Shown in pieces: positions 1 to 9,014 of a stretch of 64,000 nucleotides of DNA. The stretch is from assembly GCF_963678635.1 (NCBI RefSeq), contig NC_087064.1, forward strand, positions 14,687,802 through 14,751,801, written 5' to 3'. The notes beneath the pieces were generated by a model. It made no database searches, was not told the origin of the DNA, and saw nothing but the letters and a program-made list of their open reading frames with translations. The first letter of the stretch is position 1, and the number at the start of each line of letters is the position of its first letter. This stretch comes from Symsagittifera roscoffensis. Its lineage: Eukaryota; Xenacoelomorpha; Acoela; Convolutidae. A program made the translations under genes and the position numbers.

Positions 1-3
1 ACA

Positions 4-63
4 TACAAATGCTTTTTATACAAATGCTTTTACAGAATTCAAACGTTTTATACAAATGCTTTT
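4..63 (+). repeat. Three copies of a 13-bp repeat
   Basis: The 13-mer TACAAATGCTTTT occurs at 4-16, 19-31 and 51-63, the last two separated by a short GAATTC-containing spacer. It lies in what looks like an intron upstream of the exon-like segment at 180. No function can be assigned. Confidence 0.6.
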
Positions 64-179
64 ATCGAATTCGTGTGTTTTAAGAGAAATTCAAATAATG
101 ATGATAAACTGCAAGCTAGTTTTAGTAAGCTTTCTGCATTAAAATGCTGCAGTTTATATTTTTATATTTTTGTGATTAG

Positions 180-280
180 GGCATCTGTGCCAAAAAATGT
201 GAAGCTAAATGTGAAGCTAAAAAATCATTCGAAAGAACTGCAAAAGAGTTAAAAATAGAAGCAAGCCGATATGATCATGC
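180..280 (+). CDS. Exon-like host segment interrupted by the giant LTR element
   Basis: After a T-rich stretch ending in TTAG (178-179) the sequence stays open in one frame and reads as a short charged, Lys/Glu/Ala-rich peptide with two CEAK repeats. No GT donor is visible before the retroelement starts at 281. Reading across the empty target site (280 joined to the base after the right target duplication) gives about eight more residues and then a stop. The LTR element therefore seems to have landed in or at the very end of an exon. The product is not recognised; the call rests only on the acceptor and on codon continuity, so it is tentative. Confidence 0.3.
277..280. repeat. Left target-site duplication (ATGC)
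   Basis: ATGC directly precedes the left LTR and is repeated directly after the right LTR (17779-17782). Four-base duplications are usual for Ty3/gypsy-class integration. The fifth base differs on both sides, which supports a length of four. Confidence 0.8.
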
Positions 281-690
281 TGAGTTAGGACCGATGTGGT
301 TAACTCATAGAGTAATTTCGGATAGGGTACACCGTCTGCTCGTCACGCTATCTTATTTTCGGCCGGATAGATTCGTGCAACTTCTTAGTCTAATACCGAT
401 CCTAATCTTACTCTTATACTATCTAGTCTCAGGTTGTTTAACTAGTCTCTGCTAGGCTCAATAGATCTAGGGTATACTGGTTTATTGCGGCTGCTGAAGT
501 GCTCGGGAGAGTCCAACTAATTTCTAAGTTAAATTCAAATCTCTCTGGTGCTGAAATTACAAGTAACTTCAGCACTTACAAATAAGTGGGTTGTTAGTTA
601 GATGGATCATGATTGGTTAATATTAAATACTTTACATTGGTAAAATATCTAAATTATCCAATCATAAAATGTAGTTTAGATCAGGTTCCA
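281..690 (-). repeat. 3' LTR (in element orientation)
   Basis: The repeat starts TGAGTTAGG on the plus strand and ends AGGTTCCA, so both strands show TG...CA termini. It matches 17369-17778 at a constant offset of 17088 with no difference seen. A minus-strand AATAAA lies at 486-481 and a near-perfect 13-bp stem hairpin at 548-575. The base run just upstream in element orientation (691-700) is only weakly purine-rich, so the polypurine tract is not convincing. Confidence 0.93.
548..575. promoter_or_regulatory. Strong hairpin inside the LTR
   Basis: GTGCTGAAATTAC at 548-560 pairs with GTAACTTCAGCAC at 563-575, 12 of 13 positions matching, across a loop of about two to four bases. The same structure lies in the other LTR at 17636-17663. 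In the RNA it would sit downstream of the LTR start and close to the AATAAA, which is a plausible place for a polyadenylation or TAR-like element. The role is inferred only. Confidence 0.4.
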
Positions 691-2305
691 CCCATCCGGG
701 TTTTACAGAGTTTTTTAGAATAGTTCTTCTGTAATTCGAAGGATGGATGATGGACGTTGGTGTTTGGCGAACATCTTACTTCTTCTGTTTCCTTTTTGTT
801 AAAGAAGTTCCAGGAAGCTGGAGTTAGAGACATAAGACGTTGTGTCTTCTAGTGACAACGACTAAGTCTTCGCAACAAACTCAAATCTGATTTCAGAATG
901 GTTGGCTATGTCAGGTTTTTCTGTTCTGCGTGGAGAACTTCTTTTGTGTCTGATCTAGTTTGGGAATGGCGTGGAGATTGTGCGTGGAGGGGATGCCTGG
1001 TTACTCGGATCTGTACGTATACTTGAACATCGAGGTGGTCATTGGTCTAGTTCAATGAAGTCCTTTTCTGCGAAGTCAAGTCGTACTCTAAATCCTTTGA
1101 GTTGTGATTGTGAGTGGCATATCGATTGTGGTTGGTCATTCTCTCTCGAGCGTAGTGGGGTCGTTTTGTCTTTAGATGTTCGTCCTTGGTGTTGTATTCT
1201 GATCTATGTATTGCATAAATGTAATTTACATTTTATAAAACATTTATTAGTTTAATATTTTTTAATTATGATTTTAGTTAGTTGTTTTCACAAAAGCTTT
1301 TTGTTTTAGTTCGGTTATTTTGAAGAGTTACTCACACTTGAGTAGCTCTTATTAAAAATAGAGGTGTGGTCACAAAGCGTGGATGTAGCACGGTGGGTTA
1401 GGCCGGCTATAGAGCATGCTCAGGACGTCCTTCCTGGTGGGTTAGGCCAGGAGTGGGAGTATGATTTCATGCGGTTTTTGTGAGGGGTCCTGTTATGTGA
1501 CAACGTTTTATGTTGGGTTTGTTGTGGTTTTTCTTATGTCTTGTTGGTTATGTCCTTTTTCCAAAAAGCAAATTGTTCGTGGTATGGGTTTGTCTTTCGA
1601 CTTTTTTGTGTTTTATTATTTCTTTCTTAGACTTTATAATAGTCTTCAAAAGAATAAATTATCCAGTTTTAAACTGGGTTAATCCGGTTTGGGTACCGTT
1701 GGTTTCCTTTTCTTAGTCATGCTGTTATTCTATGATTTGTGGTATTTAGTAAGCTGCGTTGGTTAGTTTTGTTTAGTATATGATTCCTTTCCAACCGGGT
1801 TAAAGGAAAGTTTGAAACATGTTATTATATGTTAGAGTTGTTGAGTGTGCAAACTTGAAACTGAAATTCATTATTTTAAACAATTCTTCGTGGGCGAGCT
1901 GTGCGAGTGTGGATAGAATTTCTGTGCGAATGAATGAAAATATCAAAAGGTTAGTACTGCAATTGCATTTTATTAATTTACTGCATAGAATTTGGAAATT
2001 TACTGCTAGTTATGGGGGAATTTTAAGTTACAAATTTTCATTATAATTAGATTTACTGCTTGTGGGGGAAATTTTAGAAATGAATTTACTGCATTGGTAT
2101 TAAATTTATAAATTTATAAGTGTAAGAGATTAATAGAATTTTTGAAATCTGTTTGATGAAATTTGCGATTTTTATTTGTCTTTTGTGGTTTTTGTAGGTG
2201 ATCGTCGGATGAAGGCTAAAAATCTAAAGAAAACATGGATAAAGTATGGTGAGTTTTTTAATATTTCAATTAGTTAGTTATATTCATTTAATTCATACTT
2301 ACCTG
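691..2305 (-). other. 1.6 kb non-coding 3' region of the giant element
   Basis: There is no minus-strand ORF of note between the stop of the 601-aa ORF and the 3' LTR. A short motif around AATTTACTGC recurs several times between about 1975 and 2090, twice next to GGGGGAAAT or GGGGGAATT. Such a long 3' untranslated tail is unusual for LTR elements; it may hold RNA export, packaging or plus-strand priming signals, but I cannot point to a specific one. Small plus-strand frames here (for example 971-1255) look accidental. Confidence 0.5.
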
Positions 2306-4111
2306 TTAGTCGTCGGGGAAAAAACCGTGGGGGAAGATGTCGTGAATTAGTTCTGAAGTTGTTAGTAGTTTAGCTAAGATGCGGATGATATTTTTAGTCT
2401 GAAGCAGTGGCCAAAGCAATTGGAGTGCCTTGATAGTGGTTAGTTCTTCAGTGCCAACTGCAAACTCATAAGGTGTGTTTTGGATTAGATTATATAATTT
2501 GTGATTGAATTTAGTGTTGTGGATGAATTCTAAAATTGGGATTTCTATAGGTTGTACAAACTCGTGCGGGATAAGGAAGGGTCGGGATTCTTCGGCGTTG
2601 AAGGTCTTGGTGATGGGACAGAAGATGTACATTTGGGTTATGGGGTCATAATTACGAAGAATACCATGGAGGTTAGTGTCTTTAATACAATATGTGAAAT
2701 TTAGGAAAAATGGTGAAGTGTATTTGGAATTAAGGAATTGAAAACGATGGTGTGGTTGTCTAGAGGGTGTGTGTAGGTCAAAGTGATTTTGGATGAAGCG
2801 ATAATAACTATATGTGTGGGTTTGTTTAGTGCGCAACATAATATCGTGTGAGCAGTGTAAATCTCTTTCGTGTGGTGCAAGGAAATGAAAGGTTAGTGAA
2901 AATATTTGGAAGCGTTCTTTAAAACTTTCGTATGCTTGTGTGTCTGTTAGTGCTTCTGAAATAATGTGATCAAACTTTCGGTCGAAGATGTTTAGTGTAA
3001 ATATATATGGTGTCTTGATGAAAAATTTCTCGGTAATTTGTGGATTAGCGAAGCGATCGTCGTCTAAGAATTGATCTTGGTTAGCTCTGATGATGTTGTG
3101 ATCATAGTATTCGAGTGTATATTCGTTAGCTCTAGGTGCAGTGTGTGTTTTTAGTGATTTTTTATATCCAACGTAAGTAAATTGTCTAGCGGTTAGTGGT
3201 GTAGTGAGTCGATATAGCATGTCCGTATTTCGCTCTATATCGATGTGAGTGTTAGATAAAGGTAAGCAAAGAGGGTTAGTAAAATGATAATATGAGGTCC
3301 AAGAGAGAGTGGGCATTAAAACGTATTCATCTACAAAGTTGCGTGTTTCGTTAGTGTCGTGGGGGGTGTTTAAGGTGTATTGTGGGAATGAGGGTAAGGT
3401 GATGGCTAAAAATTCTTTTGTGTTAGTATGCTTGGGGTGGTTGATGTATTCACGGGCTGTTCCTGGTTTTGCTGGGAAAGGATGGTTGGGGAACTTTCTT
3501 TTAAAAGTGCGGTAAGCTCTATTAGTGTTGAGTGAAGATTCAGTTGATGTGGATGATGGTGCTAATGATTCAGTATAATTTGAAGAGGGTGTAGGGGTAG
3601 GGGGGTTGGATGAATTTATTGTGGAGGAGATTTGGTTTATGGTTGGGGTATTAAGGTGGTAGGGTTGTTGTTGAAGGGTAATAAAATTATCTAGCTCTGG
3701 GGAGATTCGGGGGGTGTCTGGAGAATGAGATGATTGGTCAGAATGGTATGAGGAGTAGGTTGGGGTAACTTGGGAAGCATAAGAGGGTGTGGGAGTGATG
3801 GGGTCAGGGTTATTGGATAATATGGGTTGAAAAGGGGGTTGAGAAAAATTAGAAGAGTTATGGAAATTATTGGATGGGGATGGTTCTGAGTCGGCGAATT
3901 CATCGGGGGTTTCAATATTCGGGTTATTGAGTTGTGAGATGGAATATAAAACTGAGATGTGTGAATTAGTGTCGGAATTCATGCCTGATGTTACATTACT
4001 AGGTGAAAAATCGGGTGGCGGAAAAGCAAAAAGTGGTATTATTGGGATTGGAGAGGTAAGATTGGTTGGGTGGGAATTTGATCGGTGTAGTGATCCAAGT
4101 TGGCGGCTCAT
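2306..4111 (-). CDS. 601-aa ORF of unknown family, distal gene of the giant retroelement
   Basis: The ATG at 4111 overlaps the stop of the envelope-like ORF in an ATGA (4108-4111), so the two are adjacent genes in one transcription unit. Residues 1 to about 200 are low-complexity, rich in Pro, Ser, Thr, Asn and Gln with no hydrophobic segment. Residues about 200-601 have the mixed composition of a folded domain, rich in Phe, Tyr and His, with a hydrophobic Leu/Ile-rich stretch around 560-585. There is no signal peptide, transmembrane helix, zinc knuckle, or protease, polymerase or integrase motif that I can see. An intact 1.8-kb frame in a young element argues it is functional. It could be an accessory or regulatory protein, or a structural protein; I cannot assign a role. 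Confidence 0.8.
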   Translation of the reverse strand: MSRQLGSLHRSNSHPTNLTSPIPIIPLFAFPPPDFSPSNVTSGMNSDTNSHISVLYSISQLNNPNIETPDEFADSEPSPSNNFHNSSNFSQPPFQPILSNNPDPITPTPSYASQVTPTYSSYHSDQSSHSPDTPRISPELDNFITLQQQPYHLNTPTINQISSTINSSNPPTPTPSSNYTESLAPSSTSTESSLNTNRAYRTFKRKFPNHPFPAKPGTAREYINHPKHTNTKEFLAITLPSFPQYTLNTPHDTNETRNFVDEYVLMPTLSWTSYYHFTNPLCLPLSNTHIDIERNTDMLYRLTTPLTARQFTYVGYKKSLKTHTAPRANEYTLEYYDHNIIRANQDQFLDDDRFANPQITEKFFIKTPYIFTLNIFDRKFDHIISEALTDTQAYESFKERFQIFSLTFHFLAPHERDLHCSHDIMLRTKQTHTYSYYRFIQNHFDLHTPSRQPHHRFQFLNSKYTSPFFLNFTYCIKDTNLHGILRNYDPITQMYIFCPITKTFNAEESRPFLIPHEFVQPIEIPILEFIHNTKFNHKLYNLIQNTPYEFAVGTEELTTIKALQLLWPLLQTKNIIRILAKLLTTSELIHDIFPHGFFPDD

Positions 4112-6726
4112 CGTGGGCTAAAAAAATGATTAATTTGAGACTGAAAAGCGGTGGTATGGGGTTGTTCAATAATTTGTTCATAAGTATTATCATCTTGTGA
4201 CTGGTGTGTCATTATATGTTGGATGGGACTTTGTGATGTGGTGAGTCGAAAATTTGGATTATGTGTGATGGCTAAATTTCGAAAATTTCGTGGGACTAGG
4301 GATAGTGGATGGTTATTTGGTAGGGCTGGTAATTGTGGTGCCGTTGGCGTTATGTCTACATTGTTATGTTCTTCGTCGTATGTATTTTGTCGTGTTGTTA
4401 TTTTTGTGTTATATTCTTTTATTTGTGCGTCTAAAAGAATTTTGTTTATAGATGTAGAAAAGATTCCAAAAAATCCTGCAAAGAGTATGCGTGCTACGCT
4501 TGCTTGTCTGTTTACTTGTGTGTGTATAGCACATGTGTTGTAGATTCCTTTTAAAAGTGAGAAAAGAAATCCAATAAAGTTAAACATTGCGTATAAAATA
4601 GTCAATTTTTCTAAGATGTAGTAGGGCCATCCTAGAAAATCGAGGATCTCATTTTTGAGTGTAACAAAGCTAAAAATGTTAATTGGTGATATATCTTGGG
4701 GACGGTATTTTTCACCGTTTAGATATATATAATCTTTAATGTCTTTAAAATATCCGCTATAGTCTTGCGTGTAGATATCGGCAAATCCTGCGGTTTCTGC
4801 AAGTTTGCGTAAATTTTGGTCTATTGATTGTCTTTGTATAGTGTCCATTTGTGTTAATAATTCTTGGAATTGTTGTGTTCTAATGTGATGTTGAATATCT
4901 GATTTTGAATAGATTCCTATTGATTGTAAGTCTATATTTGGGTTTCGAGCAATAGCGCGAATGCTTTCTGGTGAAAATTTTTTGAGTGATTGCATTAATG
5001 TGGGATATGGAGTGAGAAGATAATATTTATTTTCATCAGGGTTTAGTTGTACTACATTGTGGCTGTTTTCTGATCCACATGGGACTGCGGTATCCCAGAA
5101 ATAGGTTCTTCGTGAAAGTGTATCCACGAAATGTACTTTATTCTTATAAAAGATAGGGATTCTTTTATAACATCGTTTATCTTCAAAAACGTATAGTGGT
5201 GATACTTTTTTAGTACAAGTATAAAACCATAAGATGTTTCCTTCATAGTCTAAAAAATTTGATCTATTTCCAGATAATAAGTATCCTGCATAGGGTATTT
5301 TTAATACTGCTAGTGCAAGTGATTGTAATATTTGTGTTCGTTCTAATTCGCATAGGTGGTGTAGTGTTTCTAATTCGGAGAGTGACATTTCTTGAAAAAT
5401 TCGGCTAATTGTATAATCTAGTTTCATATCTAAATGAATATCATAGTGGATATTACCGAAATATGTAGTATTCATTAGTGATAATTCTTGTAAGCGTGTG
5501 CTTCTGGTGTCATGGGGTTTTAGATGTCCACCAGGTTGTCCGTTGCTTTTTTCAAAATTAACTGGTATATAGGATGTTCCTTCGTTTAGAGGATGACCTG
5601 TGGCATATGGGTCAATTTTTACTTTTCCAGTGGTCATGTCGAATCCTTTTTCGTATTCGACTAATATTTCAGAGTATTGTGTTCTATGGAGTGGATTCCT
5701 GTATTTACATGCAAGTTCTGTTTCTTGGTATATTTGAAAACGTGTCAATTTATTTTCTATATTGTCTATGTTTCTAAAATTAGAACTTAGTTTTCGTGAT
5801 GGATGGACTTGTTCATATGGAATTGATTGTATAAAATATTTTTCGTGAAATTTTATCATACGAGCGTGTATTTTTGCTACTTGAAATGTTGTACATGTAT
5901 CTTCGGGGAACCAAACAATTGTTGCTTGTGTTCTCGTTGTAGGGTCGCAATAACCTTGATCATTTTTACAAGGTAATCGGATTCCTTGATAGATCATTGT
6001 ATTATCTGATAAATCTCGTGTTAGTTGTATTTTTTCGAGTTGTATTTTCCAATCGAAAAACATTATTTCTTGGTATCCTTTATTTTTTGTGTCTGCTTTG
6101 CAGTTTGATGGGTTATTTATACCAATGTGTGGTATCCAATGTTTATCGTGTAGGTCATAGGTTAATCGTCCGTGTGCGCCGTTATACGGGTATTTTTCGT
6201 CTAGTTTTATATGTCCTTGGTGTCTTTCAAGTTGTGATTGATGTACAGAGTCTGGAAAAACTTGAAAATTAACTAACTTTCTTTGGGAGTTTTTATTTCG
6301 TGTGATGTTTAGTCTAAGCAATTCATTTTTACAATCGTCGGGATTGAGATGTAAAAGACGTTCTATATTACTTTGATAGAATGATTCATGGTCAAGTCGG
6401 TTTTTGTTTCCGTTCGAGACTTGTGAACAATGTACTTTCTTTTCGGAAAATGTTGCTGTGAATTTATAACCTGTAACTGTTGTTGCTGGGGCTTTTGAAT
6501 AGAGTGTTGCTATTACATCTGTGGTTTCTATAGCTTGTGGTTCTGTTTCACATTGTGATACTTGATTTATTGCATATTTATGTAGTGTTTTTTGTTCATT
6601 TTCTTCACAATCGTAATGTGTTACAAGTAAATCTTGTGGTCCTGTACGAGGGGAAGGGTTTATGTTTTGATTTGAGATTACTAGAAAAAAGAGTTGGAGA
6701 AAAATTAATAATTTTAGAATATACAT
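4108..6726 (-). CDS. env: Envelope-like glycoprotein of the giant retroelement (872 aa)
   Basis: The protein starts with a typical signal peptide (about 18 hydrophobic residues after MYILK). A long ectodomain follows with about 17 Cys and several N-x-S/T sites. Two strongly hydrophobic stretches lie near residues 704-724 and 743-763, then a proline- and glutamine-rich tail of about 90 residues. This is the layout of a viral membrane glycoprotein, and its place downstream of pol fits env. Around residue 515 there is a CYKRIP segment followed by FVDTLSRR. That pattern reminds me of class III fusion glycoproteins of chuvirus-type (Monjiviricetes) viruses that have been captured by invertebrate retroelements; this family link is from memory and weak. 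The frame is intact. Its start overlaps the preceding proline-rich frame by 13 bases and its stop overlaps the next ATG by 4. Confidence 0.78.
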   Translation of the reverse strand: MYILKLLIFLQLFFLVISNQNINPSPRTGPQDLLVTHYDCEENEQKTLHKYAINQVSQCETEPQAIETTDVIATLYSKAPATTVTGYKFTATFSEKKVHCSQVSNGNKNRLDHESFYQSNIERLLHLNPDDCKNELLRLNITRNKNSQRKLVNFQVFPDSVHQSQLERHQGHIKLDEKYPYNGAHGRLTYDLHDKHWIPHIGINNPSNCKADTKNKGYQEIMFFDWKIQLEKIQLTRDLSDNTMIYQGIRLPCKNDQGYCDPTTRTQATIVWFPEDTCTTFQVAKIHARMIKFHEKYFIQSIPYEQVHPSRKLSSNFRNIDNIENKLTRFQIYQETELACKYRNPLHRTQYSEILVEYEKGFDMTTGKVKIDPYATGHPLNEGTSYIPVNFEKSNGQPGGHLKPHDTRSTRLQELSLMNTTYFGNIHYDIHLDMKLDYTISRIFQEMSLSELETLHHLCELERTQILQSLALAVLKIPYAGYLLSGNRSNFLDYEGNILWFYTCTKKVSPLYVFEDKRCYKRIPIFYKNKVHFVDTLSRRTYFWDTAVPCGSENSHNVVQLNPDENKYYLLTPYPTLMQSLKKFSPESIRAIARNPNIDLQSIGIYSKSDIQHHIRTQQFQELLTQMDTIQRQSIDQNLRKLAETAGFADIYTQDYSGYFKDIKDYIYLNGEKYRPQDISPINIFSFVTLKNEILDFLGWPYYILEKLTILYAMFNFIGFLFSLLKGIYNTCAIHTQVNRQASVARILFAGFFGIFSTSINKILLDAQIKEYNTKITTRQNTYDEEHNNVDITPTAPQLPALPNNHPLSLVPRNFRNLAITHNPNFRLTTSQSPIQHIMTHQSQDDNTYEQIIEQPHTTAFQSQINHFFSPR

Positions 6727-7847
6727 GTGTATGATAATCCTGAGTATGGATTATAAAATGTAATGTAGCCAATTGTGTTTTTGGTATATCTGTCGTATTT
6801 GTATATTACTTCAGTAGTTATAAACGGTGGTGGTAGTGATTGAGCTGTTATGTTAGGTGGATTTAATGGGTAGGGATGTTGGGTAATATTATTTAACTTA
6901 ACTGTGATTTCAAACTTTAATTGTAAACTGTTTTGTTGGAGTATTTGAATATTGTGATCACGGATATCGTTGTGAATATCTTGGCGATATTGTAATCTAT
7001 TAAGTGCCCAGTTATGTAGGCGGTTACTTTCGTGATGTTGTCCAAATAATGGTGGAGGTGCTGTAAATGTATTCCAATCTAGTCTTAAAGGAATATTTAT
7101 TGATGATTGTTCTCGATATCTGGCGTCGAGATTATTTGGAAAATTTAAGTTAAAGGGTGGTGGTGAAAACTGGCTTATTGATGGTGTTGATGGTAGTGAT
7201 AATGTTTCTGGTAGTGATGAGGATGTTGTTGTATCCGTAGAAATATCTATGGGGTCATTGACTAAATTTGGTTCACCTTGTGTAAATGAATGTGTAGTCC
7301 AATATGGAAATCGTGATGTTTGGTTTGTGGGGTTGAAAGGATTTTCACGTATTTGCTCAGATGTTGGTGTTGAACCTAGGTAATCTGATGGTAGGCTTGA
7401 GGTGCTACGTTGTGAAAGAAGCGTAGGGGTTTCTGGTAATATACCAATGGGGTTTTCTGGAGTGTTTTGTGATGGGGATTGAGGTATATCAAAATGAACT
7501 CGGGGAGTTTGAAAATTTCTGTTTCGTCGAGGATGTATAATTTATCTATTTATTTCGACTGTATTTTGGTTTTGACTAGAATTTTTTATTCTACTTAGTT
7601 CTTGTGGTAGTGTTGGGTATAGGTTATATGTTGGTTCGCTTAAAGGTGCTTGTCGTTGAACTGGTTCTAGTGGTTCTGATAAACGAGCATGTCGTTCTTC
7701 AAAAGTGTATGGATTGTCTTGAAAAGAAATTCGTGTAAATGTTTGAGGATTTTGAGTAATTGAAGGTGGTGTTTGGTTATCTTGGGATGATGTCGGTGAA
7801 GACTGACTTTGTGACTGTTGGGTAGCAATTTTTGATAGTTTTTTGAA
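6714..7847 (-). pseudogene. Proline-rich open frame without ATG, one in-frame stop
   Basis: From 7847 to the TAA at 6714-6716 one minus-strand frame is open for 377 codons except for a single TAA at 7542-7544. No ATG occurs in it, so simple start-codon searches miss it. It is rich in Pro, Ser, Thr, Gln and Asn, then ends in about 150 residues of more ordinary composition with a cluster of W, Y and L. Codon usage matches the flanking genes and it overlaps the env start by 13 bases, so it looks like a real reading frame. It may be entered by splicing, be joined to an upstream exon, or be a broken gene whose start was lost with the integrase region. No homology recognised. Confidence 0.5.
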
Positions 7848-7855
7848 TTATTACT

Positions 7856-8044
7856 TTAGTGGGAAGGTTTATGTTTATTATAGTATTCTTCCAAAAAAAG
7901 AATTAGAAGGATTGTTGCTAGGGCAAATGTGAGGATTGCTTTCTTTATACATTTACATATTGTCAAAATGAGGGATGATAAGAATGCTATGAAAATTACA
8001 AACAATAAAAAAATATCGGTTCTACTGAAAATTGTTCGTATCAT
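7856..8044 (-). CDS. Small two-helix membrane protein (62 aa)
   Basis: Residues about 10-30 and 35-52 are strongly hydrophobic, separated by a short basic turn with Cys-Lys-Cys; the tail is charged and His/Lys-rich. The start codon overlaps the stop of the preceding 76-aa ORF as ATGA (8041-8044), which suggests the pair is read from one RNA by termination-reinitiation. The size and layout resemble viroporin-like small viral membrane proteins, but AT-rich DNA readily yields hydrophobic frames, so the function is not established. Confidence 0.45.
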   Translation of the reverse strand: MIRTIFSRTDIFLLFVIFIAFLSSLILTICKCIKKAILTFALATILLILFLEEYYNKHKPSH

Positions 8045-8271
8045 TTAGACAAATTGTATAAATCGTACCTGTGGATATAATCAAGGGTTTTGGAAAGTTG
8101 GAGGAATAGTTCGAGTATAGTGTAGAAAATTAAAAAAATGTTACAAAAAATGATTAGGATTATTAGAAAAGATTCAAGTATATCAAAAAGAAATATTATA
8201 AAGGTTTCAAGTATTGTAAAAAAATGTTTAAGATTTATGAGTATTTGAGTAACTGATTGAGAGAAGAGCAT
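8041..8271 (-). CDS. Small hydrophobic protein (76 aa)
   Basis: Apart from a polar start and a short tail, the whole protein is Phe/Leu/Ile-rich with one to two membrane-spanning segments (about residues 15-55). It starts at ATG 8271 and overlaps the next ORF by four bases. The tight coupling with the 62-aa ORF and its place between pol and env support a real gene. No family recognised. Confidence 0.42.
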   Translation of the reverse strand: MLFSQSVTQILINLKHFFTILETFIIFLFDILESFLIILIIFCNIFLIFYTILELFLQLSKTLDYIHRYDLYNLSK

Positions 8272-8869
8272 TTAAGAAATGATCTATTGGTCGAATATTT
8301 TTTGCTGTTTGAGGCGATTTTCTAGTGTGGTCGGATTATTTATTAGTTTTTTGACAAGTGGGTTGAGTTTTGTAAAAAATTGTTGGGGGCAATTTTCATG
8401 GTGACTGGGAGGTCGTCTTTTTCTTTATTTTTGTTTGTCAAATGATCCGGGGTATGGTGAGATTTTTATACTTTAGGCTAATTAAAATGTTCATTTTGTT
8501 ACTTTAGGCTAAGTTAACAAATTTGTTTTGGGGGTATTCGTGGTCTGAGTTGGGGAAATATTGTTGATCTTTGGGTTATTAGATAAGGGAGGGGTATGGT
8601 ATTATGGTGATATTTATTTTAGTTGTCAAGTTGGAGTGGTTTGCTTATTTTTGACCTGGAGGTCGTAAAGTTATAGTTATAGATGTGCCTGGAGTTCTAT
8701 ATGATTCGTCTAATTGGTCTTAGTTTGAGTTAGAGAAAGTGACGGATTGGATGAATCCTATTGGTCTATTTTGAACTAGAATTATTGCTTACTTGTCAGC
8801 ATGTTATTTTGAAAAATGTAAATGAAAAATGTTTCGGAGGTTTCAAGATTGTGAAGTATAATGTTAAAA
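8272..8869 (-). other. Spacer between pol remnant and small membrane ORFs
   Basis: No ATG-initiated frame of useful length lies here. A stretch of about 45 codons without ATG (about 8417-8291) is open and basic at its start. The plus-strand motif ACTTTAGGCTAA is repeated at about 8470 and 8502. This is where integrase would be expected, but no HHCC or DDE pattern can be found in any minus-strand frame I read. Confidence 0.5.
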
Positions 8870-9010
8870 TTACTTTTGAAATTCCACTTTCTTTAAAATT
8901 TTAGATTGGGGGATGAATATTTTATAGTTTTTACGTGGTTGATTTCGGAGTCTTGTTGTTTTTCTATTTTCTGATTTGTCGATTTCTTGGGGTATTATTT
9001 GTTCGGTCAT
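8870..9010 (-). pseudogene. 46-aa basic ORF, possible remnant of the pol C-terminus
   Basis: It begins at ATG 9010, five bases after the Gag-Pol stop and in another frame, and ends at TAA 8870-8872. The peptide is charged and carries a basic segment (NRKTTRLRNQPRKNYK). Short basic Arg/Pro/Tyr tails like this are common at the extreme C-terminus of gypsy-class integrases. Placed straight after a Pol that stops before integrase, it looks like the far side of a deletion that removed the integrase domain. This reading is inference. Confidence 0.35.
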
Positions 9011-9014
9011 TTTT

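Noticed and set aside
971-2046. Plus-strand frames of 60-95 codons in the 3' region of the giant element
   Set aside because: They are short, cysteine- and phenylalanine-rich from the T/G-rich strand, and opposite to the direction of the element; no motif or overlap logic supports them.
2196-2250. A neat plus-strand GTAG...GTGAGT exon-like block
   Set aside because: It is inside the minus-strand element, is only about 50 bases long and has no partner exons; a chance match of splice signals in T/G-rich DNA.
7856-9014. Search for integrase between pol and env
   Set aside because: All three minus-strand frames were read for H-x-H, C-x-x-C and D...D-x35-E patterns with typical integrase neighbours; none was found.
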